The notes: generated from the sequence alone by a model not told the origin. DNA of 64,000 nucleotides from Leptolyngbya sp. SIO1E4 (GCA_010672825.2 JAAHFU020000001.1:2604001-2668000), one strand, 5' to 3'; shown: positions 1 through 9,599, counted from the first letter of the stretch. Program-made: numbers and translations.

Positions 1-153
1 CTCGATACGTCCACAGGCTACGGAAGTAGTTAATCGCTGATTGCCACATCGAAGGTGCCTGGGGGCTGTCTGTCTCCAGTGTTCCCAAGAACTTTGCCAG
101 GAATCGGATGACACGGGTGGATTTCGTCTCATCGCGATGTAATCTCTAGAACG

Positions 154-1854
154 CTAAATTTTCTGGGCAAGTTCGGCAGCAACCATCGGTAAACCGACCC
201 AATAGCCTTGAATTAGATCACAGTGGTAACCTCTCAAGAGTTCCATTTCTGACTGCATTTCAACCCCTTCTGCCACGACTTTGAGGTTGAGATCATGGGC
301 CATTTCAATCACGCGTTTGATAATGATTTGGTTTTTGGTATCTTGGTCAATTCCACGCACAAAACAGGTATCGATTTTGAGAATGTCAATGGGTAACTGT
401 CGCAAATAACCGAGAGATGCATAGCCTGTGCCAAAATCATCGATCGCCAGCCGCACCCCTAATTCTTTGAGACGATGAAGTAAGGTTAATGCGGTCTCGA
501 CATCCTGCATCAAAGCTGTTTCCGTGACTTCCAGCTCTAGATGGTCTGGAGGTAGATGCGTTTCCTTTAAGATGTCATCTAAAATCTGGCAAAGATTAGA
601 CTGGTTAAGCTGCACGCTGGACAGGTTAACCGCCACAGAAATCGGCCTTTGACCGTCGTGTAACCAGCGAGCGACCTGCGCACAGACGGTTCGCAGCACC
701 CAATCTCCAATGGGCACAATCAGCCCAGTTTCTTCTGCTAGGGGCACAAAGCGGGCTGGAGAAATGTAGCCATGCTCAGGATGTCGCCACCGAATCAGCG
801 CTTCTGCCCCTTCAATGCGATTGGTTTGCAAGCTATGTTTGGGTTGATAGTAGATTTCAAATTCTTGCCGCTCGAGGGCATAGCGTAACCATGTTTCGAG
901 CTGCAGCTCATCCCCAGAGACGACGGGCATATCTGGACGATAAAATCGATAAGAATTGCTCTTTTGTAGCTTGGCCCAGTCTAGGGCGGCATCAGCCTGG
1001 CGCAACAGGGTGCTGAGGTCGTCAGTATCGTCCGGAAAAATCGCAATACCGATACTCGTCGTGACAAAGACCTCTTGCCCAGGCAACGAAAAGGAACGAG
1101 ATAGGCTATCAAAAATGTCTTCTGCGATCGCCGCTATCGTGGCTTGATCGGGGGGGGCTGGCACCACAATGGCAAATTGATTGCCTGTGAGACGTGCCAC
1201 TGCCGTAGAGCGAGGCAAACTCCCGGTCAAGCGGCGTGCGGTTGCTCGCAGAAGCGTGTCGCCTGCAGGGTAGCCCAATGTGTTATTCACCTGGCGCAAT
1301 CGATCCAAACTGAGGGATAACAGGGCAACCCGTTGTTGGCCGATTGCTGCCCGCTGCATAGCCTGCATCAACCGCTGCCGCAGCAGCTGATAATTTGGCA
1401 GGTCGGTCAAGCTGTCGTAATGGGCTAGGCGGTTTAAGCGCTCAGCCGTGTGCCGCATGAGGGTGTTATAGCGATTGGTGAGCGCATCTTGCTTCCGCAG
1501 CCTTCCAGAGATGGCCTCTACCAGGTCTTTTTCTGTAAACGGAGCCACAAGACAATCATCGGCACCTAAGACGACGCTCTGGCGCCAACGGTCGATATCG
1601 CGGGTGTGGGTCAGCAGCACCACAGGGATTGCTAACAAATCTTGCTTGTTTTGCAATTGTTGCAGCAGTTCATGATTGTCGCCCCCCGTTAAATCAAGGC
1701 CACACAGAATTAAATCGGGGGGTTGTTGGCGAGCGAGATCCAGAGCCGACGTCAGGCTATCTGTAACGATGGTTTCGTAACCTTCCTGAGTCAAAATGGC
1801 AAGATGCGATTGGCGTTGCGCTCCCTCTTTTTCGATAACCAACAATTTTCGCAT
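154..1854 (-). CDS. Pseudo-receiver / degenerate GGDEF / EAL protein (likely c-di-GMP phosphodiesterase)
   Basis: The protein (566 aa) has an N-terminal response-regulator receiver fold (residues 1-120), a GGDEF-like domain (about 145-305) and a C-terminal EAL domain (about 320-560). The EAL domain keeps its signature residues: EALIRW, a VNLSS segment, ELEVTE, DDFGTG, KID and AEGVE, so it should hydrolyse cyclic di-GMP. The GGDEF signature reads TGNQF, so diguanylate cyclase activity is not expected. The receiver also looks non-phosphorylatable. In a gapless alignment to the usual pattern the phospho-acceptor Asp is Gly52 (LILCGLDL), and the Lys before the conserved Pro-Phe is Ala (LVAPF). 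A cytosolic location is inferred from the lack of membrane segments. The start is an ATG. Confidence 0.93.
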   Translation of the reverse strand: MRKLLVIEKEGAQRQSHLAILTQEGYETIVTDSLTSALDLARQQPPDLILCGLDLTGGDNHELLQQLQNKQDLLAIPVVLLTHTRDIDRWRQSVVLGADDCLVAPFTEKDLVEAISGRLRKQDALTNRYNTLMRHTAERLNRLAHYDSLTDLPNYQLLRQRLMQAMQRAAIGQQRVALLSLSLDRLRQVNNTLGYPAGDTLLRATARRLTGSLPRSTAVARLTGNQFAIVVPAPPDQATIAAIAEDIFDSLSRSFSLPGQEVFVTTSIGIAIFPDDTDDLSTLLRQADAALDWAKLQKSNSYRFYRPDMPVVSGDELQLETWLRYALERQEFEIYYQPKHSLQTNRIEGAEALIRWRHPEHGYISPARFVPLAEETGLIVPIGDWVLRTVCAQVARWLHDGQRPISVAVNLSSVQLNQSNLCQILDDILKETHLPPDHLELEVTETALMQDVETALTLLHRLKELGVRLAIDDFGTGYASLGYLRQLPIDILKIDTCFVRGIDQDTKNQIIIKRVIEMAHDLNLKVVAEGVEMQSEMELLRGYHCDLIQGYWVGLPMVAAELAQKI

Positions 1855-2071
1855 AGTAGTAGTTGAGGCTGTGTTAATTCAGCGGGCAGAGTGATTCGTC
1901 GGAAAAGGTCTCAGCAACTTTCTTGGTTTGAGGGCTGATGAGCCTGATTAGAGGTAAGAAGCGGCCTACCTCATAGCAAGGCGTCAGGGAAAACGAAAAA
2001 GTGCCAGATTCTTGAGTGCAACGGAACCCATTACCAAAGTATGAGCGGTTAAAGGCGAATTCGCAGGGGGG

Positions 2072-3442
2072 TTATAAAATCTCGCTCTCGGATATGCCAC
2101 AGAGGTGCTCTAGGGTGGTTAGAAAGGATGGGTAAGAGATGGCGGCGGCTTCTGCACGCTGTAGGGTGGTGGTTCCTTGGGCTCGAAGGGCCGCGATCGC
2201 CAAACTCATTCCCACTCGGTGATCGGTGTAGCTATCAACTTCAGTACCTGTCAGCGTAGACATTCCCCCAACAATTTCGAGGCCATCCGGCAACTCCGTC
2301 ACGCGCGCTCCCATGAGGGTTAACTGGGAAGCCATAGCTGCGATGCGATCGCTTTCTTTCACCCGCAATTCTGCGGCATCTTTAATCACCGTTGTTCCTG
2401 TTGCAAACAGGGCAGCCACGGCCAAGATCGGAATTTCATCAATCATTCGAGGAATCAAGTCACCCTCGAAGGTCGCTGCTGTCAGGGGGCCATACCGTAC
2501 CCGCAAGTCAGCCACAGGTTCCCCTGTCACCACCCGTTCATTTTCGCGAGTAATGTCTGCATTCATCGCCTGCAGGGCTTCTAAAATCCCCGTTCGAGTT
2601 GGATTTACACCCACATTTTCAATCACGATTTCAGAGCCGGGGGTAATGGCTGCCCCGACTAGCCAAAAGGCTGCAGAGCTAATGTCTCCTGGGACAATCA
2701 CCGTTTGCCCAGCTAAGGTGGCAGGCCCAGTGACTGTGACCGAACACGTCGCTGGATCAACGGCTAGATCTGCCCCAAAAGCTCGCAGCATCCGTTCGCT
2801 GTGATCGCGAGACAAACTAGGCTCTGTAACGGTTGTTTGACCCTCCGTTAATAACCCCGCCAGCAATACGCAGGATTTTACCTGTGCTGAGGCAATGGGG
2901 GAGGTGTAGTGTGTGGGCTGCAACGCCTGCCCCTGCACGCCTAAGGGTGCCAGGGTATGGTTCTGACGACCCCAAATCTTGGCGCCCATCAGGGTTAGGG
3001 GTTTGATCACGCGTCCCATCGGTCGCGATCGCAAGGATGCATCTCCAGTGACGGCAAAAAAGCGTCCTGGATGAGACGCCAGCAATCCCAGCATCAGCCT
3101 GAGTGTGGTGCCAGAGTTCCCGGCATCTAAAAAGTCAGTAGGCTCTTGTAAATTGCCGAGGCCAACGCCTCGCACAACCACCCACTCATCCTCTAAGGCT
3201 GAGATTTGTACGCCCATGGCCTGAAAGCAGTTGGCCGTTCGCCGGGGGTCTTCTCCGAGCAGTAGCCCTTGAATACGTGTCTCTCCAGTGGCAATTGCCC
3301 CTAACATCAGAGCCCGGTGAGAAATCGATTTATCTCCGGGAATGCGGATTCGACCTTGCAGCGCTACACCATCTGTTGGCACCGTGACGGTCAGGTGTTG
3401 GTGAGGGGGTGAATCCGTAATATTGAGTAACGATGCGGTCAT
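2072..3442 (-). CDS. aroA: 3-phosphoshikimate 1-carboxyvinyltransferase (EPSP synthase)
   Basis: EPSP synthase joins phosphoenolpyruvate to shikimate-3-phosphate in the shikimate pathway to chorismate and aromatic amino acids. The 456-aa length is normal. Visible motifs are GDKSISHRA near residue 36, GNSGTTLRL near 108, [38 protein letters not shown] and VKESDRI near the C terminus. The set GDKS, SAQ-x-K, RDHSE and N-x-TR is the class II signature. The glycine-rich motif nevertheless carries Gly where CP4-type class II enzymes have Ala. The gene stands alone on this strand, with an ATG start and no close neighbour. Identification is firm; the class assignment is from motifs only. Confidence 0.97.
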   Translation of the reverse strand: MTASLLNITDSPPHQHLTVTVPTDGVALQGRIRIPGDKSISHRALMLGAIATGETRIQGLLLGEDPRRTANCFQAMGVQISALEDEWVVVRGVGLGNLQEPTDFLDAGNSGTTLRLMLGLLASHPGRFFAVTGDASLRSRPMGRVIKPLTLMGAKIWGRQNHTLAPLGVQGQALQPTHYTSPIASAQVKSCVLLAGLLTEGQTTVTEPSLSRDHSERMLRAFGADLAVDPATCSVTVTGPATLAGQTVIVPGDISSAAFWLVGAAITPGSEIVIENVGVNPTRTGILEALQAMNADITRENERVVTGEPVADLRVRYGPLTAATFEGDLIPRMIDEIPILAVAALFATGTTVIKDAAELRVKESDRIAAMASQLTLMGARVTELPDGLEIVGGMSTLTGTEVDSYTDHRVGMSLAIAALRAQGTTTLQRAEAAAISYPSFLTTLEHLCGISESEIL

Positions 3443-3754
3443 AGTGGCCTGTGTGATGAGACGGATGCGATCGTAAAGTTCTGAGGTGCCCTAAGCAAGG
3501 GGTTGAAACCGCTCATCACCGTTCTCCACAAAAAAGAAAGGATTCACATTTCCTGTGAGTAGAAGGGAGATCGTCGCTTCGCTATATTTTGGCCCACAGT
3601 GGTGGCATATCGAGACACTAGGGTGGGAGTCTGTGAAGTCGGCCTGTGAGGCGTAACCCAGCGTAACCCTTTGTGTGATCGCCTTGCATTTATCAAGCAA
3701 TCTAGCGAAAATAGACTAATTCAATTGTACTATCCACGATTGGGGTAAACGGTG
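3443..3754. other. Intergenic region between aroA and a small conserved gene
   Basis: This is the shared upstream region of two divergent genes. It is rather AT-rich near its right end. A minus-strand open frame at 3491-3700 has unusual composition and no family resemblance, and I do not call it a gene. No clear terminator, RNA gene or repeat is seen. Confidence 0.5.
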
Positions 3755-3997
3755 ATGACATCCCAAAACGCAGCATTTGCGATTGAAGTAGTTGACGGGT
3801 ATCGATTGGGTCGGTTACGGGTACCGCTGCCCCAAGTCGCTGACTGGCTTAATTTTTTGGTGACCCCTCACTATCAGGCAGACATTATTTCTGCAGAGCA
3901 GGAACGCAACCGCCTTAGCATCTACTTTGAGGCGAGTGAAGGGCTCTACAGCTACCTCGAATCCCGATTGACGGCACCCTCTGAACGCGCTGCTTAG
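3755..3997 (+). CDS. Small conserved cyanobacterial protein of unknown function
   Basis: An 80-aa acidic, soluble-looking protein begins MTSQNAAFAIEVVDGY and has no membrane segment or Cys motif. It is read with an ATG start; a GTG lies immediately before it in frame. Its composition and codon use look like a genuine gene. I recognise it only as the kind of small protein often seen beside mnmE in cyanobacteria and cannot assign a function. It converges on mnmE, with 12 bp between the two stop codons. The confidence refers to its being a real gene. Confidence 0.7.
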   Translation: MTSQNAAFAIEVVDGYRLGRLRVPLPQVADWLNFLVTPHYQADIISAEQERNRLSIYFEASEGLYSYLESRLTAPSERAA

Positions 3998-4009
3998 GCT
4001 TGGCATCAA

Positions 4010-5395
4010 CTACTTGCCAATGCAAAAGCGGCTGAAAATTTCATCCAGCATAGACTCTGTTACCTCATCACCCGTTACTTCTCCTAGGGCATGAATCGCC
4101 ATGCGCAAATCAATGGTCCAAAAGTCTAGGGGGAGTTGATTTGTGATTGTGGCCTGTACCTGCTCTAGGGCGGTGCGTACACGGGTGAGGGTGGCTGCTT
4201 GTCGCTGGTTAACGGCCACCTCTACATTACTCGCCGTAAGACGGTCGGCATGAATCGTTTTCAGAATGGTTTGCTCTAGCGCTTCGATGCCACGATTGCA
4301 GGCAGCAGCCGTACAGACGGAGGGAATTCCGATATTGGGCAGGGGGGGCAAGGCCGTGTCCCCAACAAGGTCTATTTTATTAATGACTAAAATCATGGGG
4401 CGATGTTGGACTGACGCGTAGAGCTGTTGGTCGGCTGCTGACCAGCCGACCTGGGCATCAATGGTTAGCAGAACAAGATCCGCTGCCTGGGCGGCTGTTC
4501 GCGATCGCTCAATGCCGATTTTTTCGACCTGATCTTGGGCTTCGCGGATACCAGCGGTATCCAGTACCTGAACGGGAATGCCCCCGACCACCAGTTGCGA
4601 CTCCACCACATCCCGGGTTGTCCCGGGTAGATCCGTGACAATGGCGCGATCACTTCGACTCCAGGCATTGAGCAAGCTTGACTTGCCCACATTGGGACGA
4701 CCCACAATGGCGACCTTTAACCCTGATCGCAACAGCTCGCCTTGATAGGCCGTGTCCAAAATCTGAGTGACAGACAGCAAGATCTGGTTGATTTTAGCGG
4801 CCACTGCTGCTTCATCTAAAGCGGGTAAATCATCCTCAAAATCAATGCGAGCTTCTACCTCAGCCAAAATGTCTAAGCAGGCGGTCCGTAGCTCGCGGAT
4901 CGGCTGGGTCAGCTTACCCTGTACCCCTGCCAGAGCCACCTGTGCAGCTTGCGGTGACTGAGCGCCGACTAAATCAGCAATGCCCTCGGCCTGGGTCAAG
5001 TCCAATCTGCCATTCAGGAAAGCTCGGAGCGTAAACTCCCCCGGTTGGGCCAATCGGGCTCCGTGCGCTAAACAGAGCTGCAAAACTTGCTGTACGGCCA
5101 TAATGCCGCCGTGACAATGGAACTCCACCACATCTTCACGGGTGTAAGAGCGCGGAGACTCCATCAATAACATCAATGCTTCATCTATCGTCTGCTGGAT
5201 ACGCGGATCTTGGATGTACCCGTATAAGATGCGATGACTTTCCCACGGCTGTTTCCCTGGGGCATGAAAGAGGGCGCGGGCGATCGTGATGGCTGTAGCG
5301 CCAGACATCCGGACAATTCCCACACTACCCTGCTCCGGCACGATCGCCGTGGCAATAGCAACAATCGTTTCACCTTGAAGAAGTGTCTGACTCAT
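4010..5395 (-). CDS. mnmE: tRNA uridine-5-carboxymethylaminomethyl modification GTPase
   Basis: MnmE works with MnmG to modify the wobble uridine of certain tRNAs, using GTP, a folate one-carbon donor and FAD. At 461 aa it has the usual three parts: an N-terminal folate-binding domain (1-120), a helical domain, and an inserted Ras-like G domain (about 220-375). The G domain shows G1 GRPNVGKSS, the DLPGTTRD segment, DTAG and NKID. The protein ends in the diagnostic C-terminal motif CIGK. The ATG start gives the normal N terminus ([16 protein letters not shown]). The gene overlaps nothing. Identification is essentially certain. Confidence 0.98.
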   Translation of the reverse strand: MSQTLLQGETIVAIATAIVPEQGSVGIVRMSGATAITIARALFHAPGKQPWESHRILYGYIQDPRIQQTIDEALMLLMESPRSYTREDVVEFHCHGGIMAVQQVLQLCLAHGARLAQPGEFTLRAFLNGRLDLTQAEGIADLVGAQSPQAAQVALAGVQGKLTQPIRELRTACLDILAEVEARIDFEDDLPALDEAAVAAKINQILLSVTQILDTAYQGELLRSGLKVAIVGRPNVGKSSLLNAWSRSDRAIVTDLPGTTRDVVESQLVVGGIPVQVLDTAGIREAQDQVEKIGIERSRTAAQAADLVLLTIDAQVGWSAADQQLYASVQHRPMILVINKIDLVGDTALPPLPNIGIPSVCTAAACNRGIEALEQTILKTIHADRLTASNVEVAVNQRQAATLTRVRTALEQVQATITNQLPLDFWTIDLRMAIHALGEVTGDEVTESMLDEIFSRFCIGK

Positions 5396-5690
5396 GGGAT
5401 CCAGTAGGCGTTTGACAGTTCAATGATTGGCAGTCGAATGATTGAGTTTTGATGACAACTATTTTCATGTAGACTGTATGCCAAGCTGTTTCTTTAGCAG
5501 CGAGTAAGATGTGATTTTCATGGCCATGCTTGGCTGACAAGTGCTCATAGTGCCTCAGAGCGTTGATTTTGGTTGGTAAATCAGCCATGGTGCTCACGAT
5601 AACCCTAACTCTGGTGGGGCCCGATTCCCTGAAAACATACCTCGTAGCAGAGCACTCTCTAAGATAATGGCCTCGGGAATCACGACCTTA

Positions 5691-5718
5691 TTGACAAAAA
5701 ATATCAATAAGATATGAT
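5691..5718 (+). promoter_or_regulatory. Near-consensus sigma70-type promoter
   Basis: The -35 box TTGACA (5691-5696) and -10 box TATGAT (5713-5718) are separated by 16 bp. Transcription would begin near 5725. The first downstream ORF lies beyond a terminator at 5779-5806, so this promoter appears to drive a short RNA rather than the permease gene. Confidence 0.65.
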
Positions 5719-5724
5719 GGAGCT

Positions 5725-5806
5725 AACTTGGAGGCTTAACCCGTTAAGTGTCCGTGTTCTCCTCTCAACGAATGACTGGGGTGCCTGCTGAGAGGCACCC
5801 TTTTTT
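5725..5806 (+). ncRNA. Candidate small RNA of about 80 nt
   Basis: A strong promoter and an intrinsic terminator bracket about 80 nt with no sensible reading frame. The body contains the inverted repeat CTTAAC/GTTAAG (5735-5748) and a pyrimidine-rich single-stranded stretch around 5757-5766 (TTCTCCTCTC). It then ends in the terminator hairpin. It resembles the general plan of cyanobacterial Yfr-type small RNAs, but I could not match it to a named family. It is not a tRNA: no T-loop or acceptor pairing was found. Confidence 0.5.
5779..5806 (+). terminator. Rho-independent terminator
   Basis: GGGTGCCT (5779-5786) pairs with AGGCACCC (5793-5800) around a 6-nt loop and is followed by six T (5801-5806). 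It ends the candidate small RNA 33 bp before the permease gene. Confidence 0.85.
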
Positions 5807-5838
5807 ATGATGGAATACATAGTTTCTGTCACCAGTCC

Positions 5839-6720
5839 ATGTCTAATCGGTTGATGGGGAAGCGACAAGAGGCGATCGCAGCGTTGCTATTGCTGTTGCC
5901 CGCTCTGATTTTGTTAGGCATCTTTGTTTTTTGGCCGCTTGTATACTTGTCTGTGCTTAGTTTTACGCAGGGGAGCTTTACCCGTGCAGGGGCGCAATGG
6001 TACGGCATCCGGAACTATGTTCGGTTCTTGATTGATCCAGATGTGCGCCAGGTTTTGTGGAATACCGTTTACTTTACGATCGCAACGGTGATTCCCAGTT
6101 TGCTGCTGCCGCTAGGGCTCGCCGTTTGGTTAAATCAGGTTGTGATCCTGCGGGGGCTCTTGCGTGCAGCCTACTTTATCCCGTCGGTGACATCCCTCGT
6201 TGCTGTTGGGTTGGGGTTTCGCTGGCTATTTCAGACTGATGGCCCCATCAATAATGTGCTTTTAGTGGCAGGCTGGGAGCCTATTCCATGGTTGAGTAGC
6301 GTGACGTGGGCGATGCCAGTCTTGATTTTGCTAAGTGCTTGGAAGCAAATTGGGTTCAACCTGGTTGTGTTTCTCGCTGGACTGCAGACGATCCCCCGCA
6401 GTCGCTATGAAGCGGCGGAGTTAGATGGCGCTGATGCTGGAGCAAAGTTTTGGCATATTACCCTGCCGGGATTGCGTCCAACCCTGGTATTTGCGGGGGT
6501 GACGACCGCTATTTTTACCCTGCGGGGATTTGAGCAGGTCTATGTGATGACCGGAGGGGGCCCCTTGAACAGTACTAACATCCTGGTTCACTACACCTAC
6601 CAGCAGGCCTTTGCCCAATTTGATTTTGGCTATGCGGCAGCCGCCGCCATTGTCCTGGTGGGCGTTGCTCTAGGATTGGTCTATATTCAGCTCCGCACCT
6701 GGGATCAGGAAATTTACTAG
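5839..6720 (+). CDS. Carbohydrate-type ABC transporter permease (MalF/UgpA family)
   Basis: This 293-aa inner-membrane protein has about six hydrophobic segments and starts with a short cytoplasmic N terminus. The EAA loop that docks to the ATPase reads EAAELDGADAGAKFWHITLP (about residues 195-214), which is typical of the binding-protein-dependent sugar permease family. Such permeases work as heterodimers with a second permease, an ATPase and a solute-binding protein. None of these lies nearby, so the partners must be encoded elsewhere. The substrate (sugar or glycerol-3-phosphate) cannot be told from sequence. A terminator sits just upstream, so the gene needs its own promoter. Confidence 0.9.
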   Translation: MSNRLMGKRQEAIAALLLLLPALILLGIFVFWPLVYLSVLSFTQGSFTRAGAQWYGIRNYVRFLIDPDVRQVLWNTVYFTIATVIPSLLLPLGLAVWLNQVVILRGLLRAAYFIPSVTSLVAVGLGFRWLFQTDGPINNVLLVAGWEPIPWLSSVTWAMPVLILLSAWKQIGFNLVVFLAGLQTIPRSRYEAAELDGADAGAKFWHITLPGLRPTLVFAGVTTAIFTLRGFEQVYVMTGGGPLNSTNILVHYTYQQAFAQFDFGYAAAAAIVLVGVALGLVYIQLRTWDQEIY

Positions 6721-7309
6721 CCGATGCTATTGCCAAGGAGAGTTTGTCTGGAGAGAACCCTTGACAGCCTGCCTCTACTTTGTGAGTTCGGAAACGCTTA
6801 ATTTCCTCGCAGGGTAGCAAAGTAATAGAGACGTAATGGTGGCTCTAAATTTCTCTGGCTAATACTAAATAATCCGATCGGTTTCTTCTTGATGACCACA
6901 TGGTTGCAATCTGCTGCGTGTTTTTTGTGAGAACAGGGAATAGTTAATGTGTGGTTTTAGTAAGCGGAAGGCAGGTCATTGTGAAACCTCTGACATGATA
7001 GTTGCTTTGAAGTGTGTGGTCTTACTATGAGAGGGTGTACTGGTTGCATACGATGAGAGTATGAAGGCAGTTCTAGTAGGGCGTTTCAGACCGAAAACTG
7101 TGCTCGATGGCAGGGGCCGATGGGTCCCATGAAGTGATCTCTCCCCTTGGCTACGATACGAAAATGTTGCTTCGTGTCTGCTCCTAAGGACTGCATATGA
7201 ATTCACAACTTTTTGTTGCATTCCCGAAGGTTTGAGGCTCATCTCGAGCGGCTAAGTATTAAACATTTCTTTTCAAATCATTGCTGTTCTAAATCGTGAT
7301 TTTTTGGGT
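6721..7309. other. Gene-free region upstream of the histidine kinase
   Basis: About 590 bp lack a convincing gene. A minus-strand frame at 6976-7242 has no family resemblance and irregular composition. I see no clear terminator, RNA or long repeat. The kinase promoter presumably lies here but cannot be placed with confidence. Confidence 0.4.
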
Positions 7310-9538
7310 ATGGCCCAAGAACTTTGTTCTCCTTTATCAACATTTCCCCTGAATGCAGTGCCCGATACTCTGCCATCTCCCCTATCAATTTTGAACGCGA
7401 TCTCAGATCCGGTTTTTGTCAAAGACAATGCTGATCGCTGGATATACGTAAATGACGCCTGCTGTCATTTACTGGGGTGCTCTGCAGATGCACTGCTGGA
7501 TCGATCTGGAGGGGATAATTCTTGTCAGGCCAGCCTAGAAGGGTTGAGCGGGGCTCAGCGGCAGGCCTTGATCACAGGGCTGCCTCAGGAAGAGGAGATT
7601 TCCATTCGAGGGAATGCCGGTCAGATGCGGACTCTCGCAGTCAAGATTAGCGTGTTTACGGGGGAAGCAGAGCAAACTTTCCTGATTCATACGCTGCACG
7701 ACATGACCCGTCGTGTAGAAGCAGAACAGCTACTCCAGCAACAGTCCCGGCGAGAACGCCTCTTAGGGGCAATCACGAAACACCTGCTGCAATCCCTCAG
7801 TCCAGAAAATCTCTTGAGCCGTAGCATGGCTGAATTGAGGCGATTCCTCGATGCTGACCGAGTGCTGTTTTATAGTCTGCGGCCTGAACGTGAAGGCGTG
7901 ATTGCAGAGGCGGTTGCTTCAGATCAGCGCTCTCTCAAAGGCTGCCCTCTTGACCCAGCCTACTTTGAACCGGCTGAACTTGAGCGTTATTGCCAAGGGT
8001 ATATCCAAGTTGTTGAGCAGGTCGAAACCTCAGATCTTTCCCAGCATCAGCAGGAGTACCTCACGGCGTTAAATGTCCAGGCTCAGATTGCTATTCCTGT
8101 AATCCAGGGGGATTTTCTGTTAGGACTCATCTGTGTCCATGAGTGCCGTCACCCGCGTCCCTGGGTGTCTTGGGAAATCGAGTCTTTACAGGATGTGGCT
8201 ACTCAGGTAGGGGGGGCGATCGCCCAAGCCGATCTCTATGCTCAAGTTCGTCAGCTCAACACTGAGTTAGAAAGCCAGGTCGAGCAACGCACAAAGCAGC
8301 TTCAGCAAGCGTTAGATTTTGAGGCCACGCTCAAGCGGATCACAGATCGAGTCCGAGACAGCTTAGATGAAACCCAAATTCTGCAAACCGCTGTAGAAGA
8401 GCTGACAGAGGCTCTGGGGGCGCGAGGGTCTAACACGGCAATGTATGACCTGGAGCAAGGGACATCAACGATCTATTACGAGTCCAACAAATCTTTGCCG
8501 TCTTACCAAGGCCGAGTTGCTCAGATGGAAGCCTTTCCCGAGGTATATCATCAGCTGTTAGACGGCCAGTACTTTCAGTTTTGTTCGAAGGAACCTAACC
8601 CAGTCCGGGGACATGTGTCGATGCTGGCCTGCCCTATCCGGGATGATCGCGGCGTCTTGGGAGACCTGTGGTTAATCAACGAGAAGGACTATGGGTTCGA
8701 GGATCAAGAGATTCGCCTTGTACAGCAGGTGGCCAATCAATGTGCGATCGCGATTCGTCAAGCCCGTCTCTATCAAGCAGCGCAGTCCCAGGTTAAGGAA
8801 CTCGAGCGACTGAATCAGCTCAAAGATGATTTTCTGAGCACCGTCTCCCACGAATTGCGAACCCCAGTTACCAGTATGCGGGTCGCTCTACAGCTTCTGG
8901 GCGTTACCCTAAATCAAGAGTTCAACCTCAATGCTGAGCTGCGCAAACCGAAAGGTAACCAGAACCGTATGGCTCGGTATTATCAGGTCTTGAAAGAAGA
9001 ATGTGAACGGGAAATTAGCCTGATTAATGATCTGCTAGATCTCCAGCGTCTTGATGGTGGGAACCATCCCATGCACCTACAGCGCATTAACCTTCAAAGC
9101 TGGTTGGCGAGTATGGCCAGCAAGTTTCAGGAGCGGGCTCAGAGTCGTGAGCAAAGCCTTTCCGTAGCCCTGCCTAGTACCCTGCCCCACATCGTGAGTG
9201 ATCAAGCTAGTCTAGAGCGAGTGTTTGCAGAACTTCTCAATAATGCCTGTAAATACACTCCACCTGGGGAAAGTATTTCAATTACTGCCACCATATGGGA
9301 TCACAACGGAATTCAAATTCAGGTATCTAATACTGGAATTTCAGTTCCACCAGAAGAGCTATCCCGTATTTTTGATAAGTTTTATCGCGTTCCCAGTACG
9401 GATCCTTGGAAGCAAGGGGGCACTGGCTTAGGTCTCGCTTTGGTGCAAAAGCTGCTGCTGCATCTGGGTGGTGATATTAAAGCCGCCAGCGATGACCATA
9501 AAACTTCCTTCACAGTGACATTGCCCCTGGCAATGTAG
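7310..9538 (+). CDS. PAS-GAF-GAF sensor histidine kinase
   Basis: A soluble sensor kinase of 742 aa with a PAS domain (about 25-140), a GAF domain (about 165-295), a short coiled coil (about 300-330), a second GAF domain (about 345-490), a HisKA dimerisation domain and a C-terminal HATPase. The phospho-acceptor is His514 in VSHELRTP, and the ATP lid carries GGTGLGLAL. The N box reads NNACKYTPPG. In the G1 box the usual DTGxG is NTGIS, which may be a subfamily trait rather than loss of function. No response regulator is adjacent, so the partner is unknown. The ATG is preferred to a TTG two codons upstream. Cofactor-binding Cys residues typical of phytochromes are not obvious. Confidence 0.92.
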   Translation: MAQELCSPLSTFPLNAVPDTLPSPLSILNAISDPVFVKDNADRWIYVNDACCHLLGCSADALLDRSGGDNSCQASLEGLSGAQRQALITGLPQEEEISIRGNAGQMRTLAVKISVFTGEAEQTFLIHTLHDMTRRVEAEQLLQQQSRRERLLGAITKHLLQSLSPENLLSRSMAELRRFLDADRVLFYSLRPEREGVIAEAVASDQRSLKGCPLDPAYFEPAELERYCQGYIQVVEQVETSDLSQHQQEYLTALNVQAQIAIPVIQGDFLLGLICVHECRHPRPWVSWEIESLQDVATQVGGAIAQADLYAQVRQLNTELESQVEQRTKQLQQALDFEATLKRITDRVRDSLDETQILQTAVEELTEALGARGSNTAMYDLEQGTSTIYYESNKSLPSYQGRVAQMEAFPEVYHQLLDGQYFQFCSKEPNPVRGHVSMLACPIRDDRGVLGDLWLINEKDYGFEDQEIRLVQQVANQCAIAIRQARLYQAAQSQVKELERLNQLKDDFLSTVSHELRTPVTSMRVALQLLGVTLNQEFNLNAELRKPKGNQNRMARYYQVLKEECEREISLINDLLDLQRLDGGNHPMHLQRINLQSWLASMASKFQERAQSREQSLSVALPSTLPHIVSDQASLERVFAELLNNACKYTPPGESISITATIWDHNGIQIQVSNTGISVPPEELSRIFDKFYRVPSTDPWKQGGTGLGLALVQKLLLHLGGDIKAASDDHKTSFTVTLPLAM

Positions 9539-9599
9539 CGAATACCCAGAACGAACTGCGCTAGCCTTAAAGAAGCTGGCGAGTAGGTTCTTTTCGGTG

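Noticed and set aside
3491-3700. 69-codon minus-strand frame between aroA and the small conserved gene
   Set aside because: No ribosome site and no recognisable motif; the Cys and His residues do not form a known metal site.
6976-7242. 88-codon minus-strand frame upstream of the histidine kinase
   Set aside because: No family resemblance; it lies in a spacer with irregular composition.
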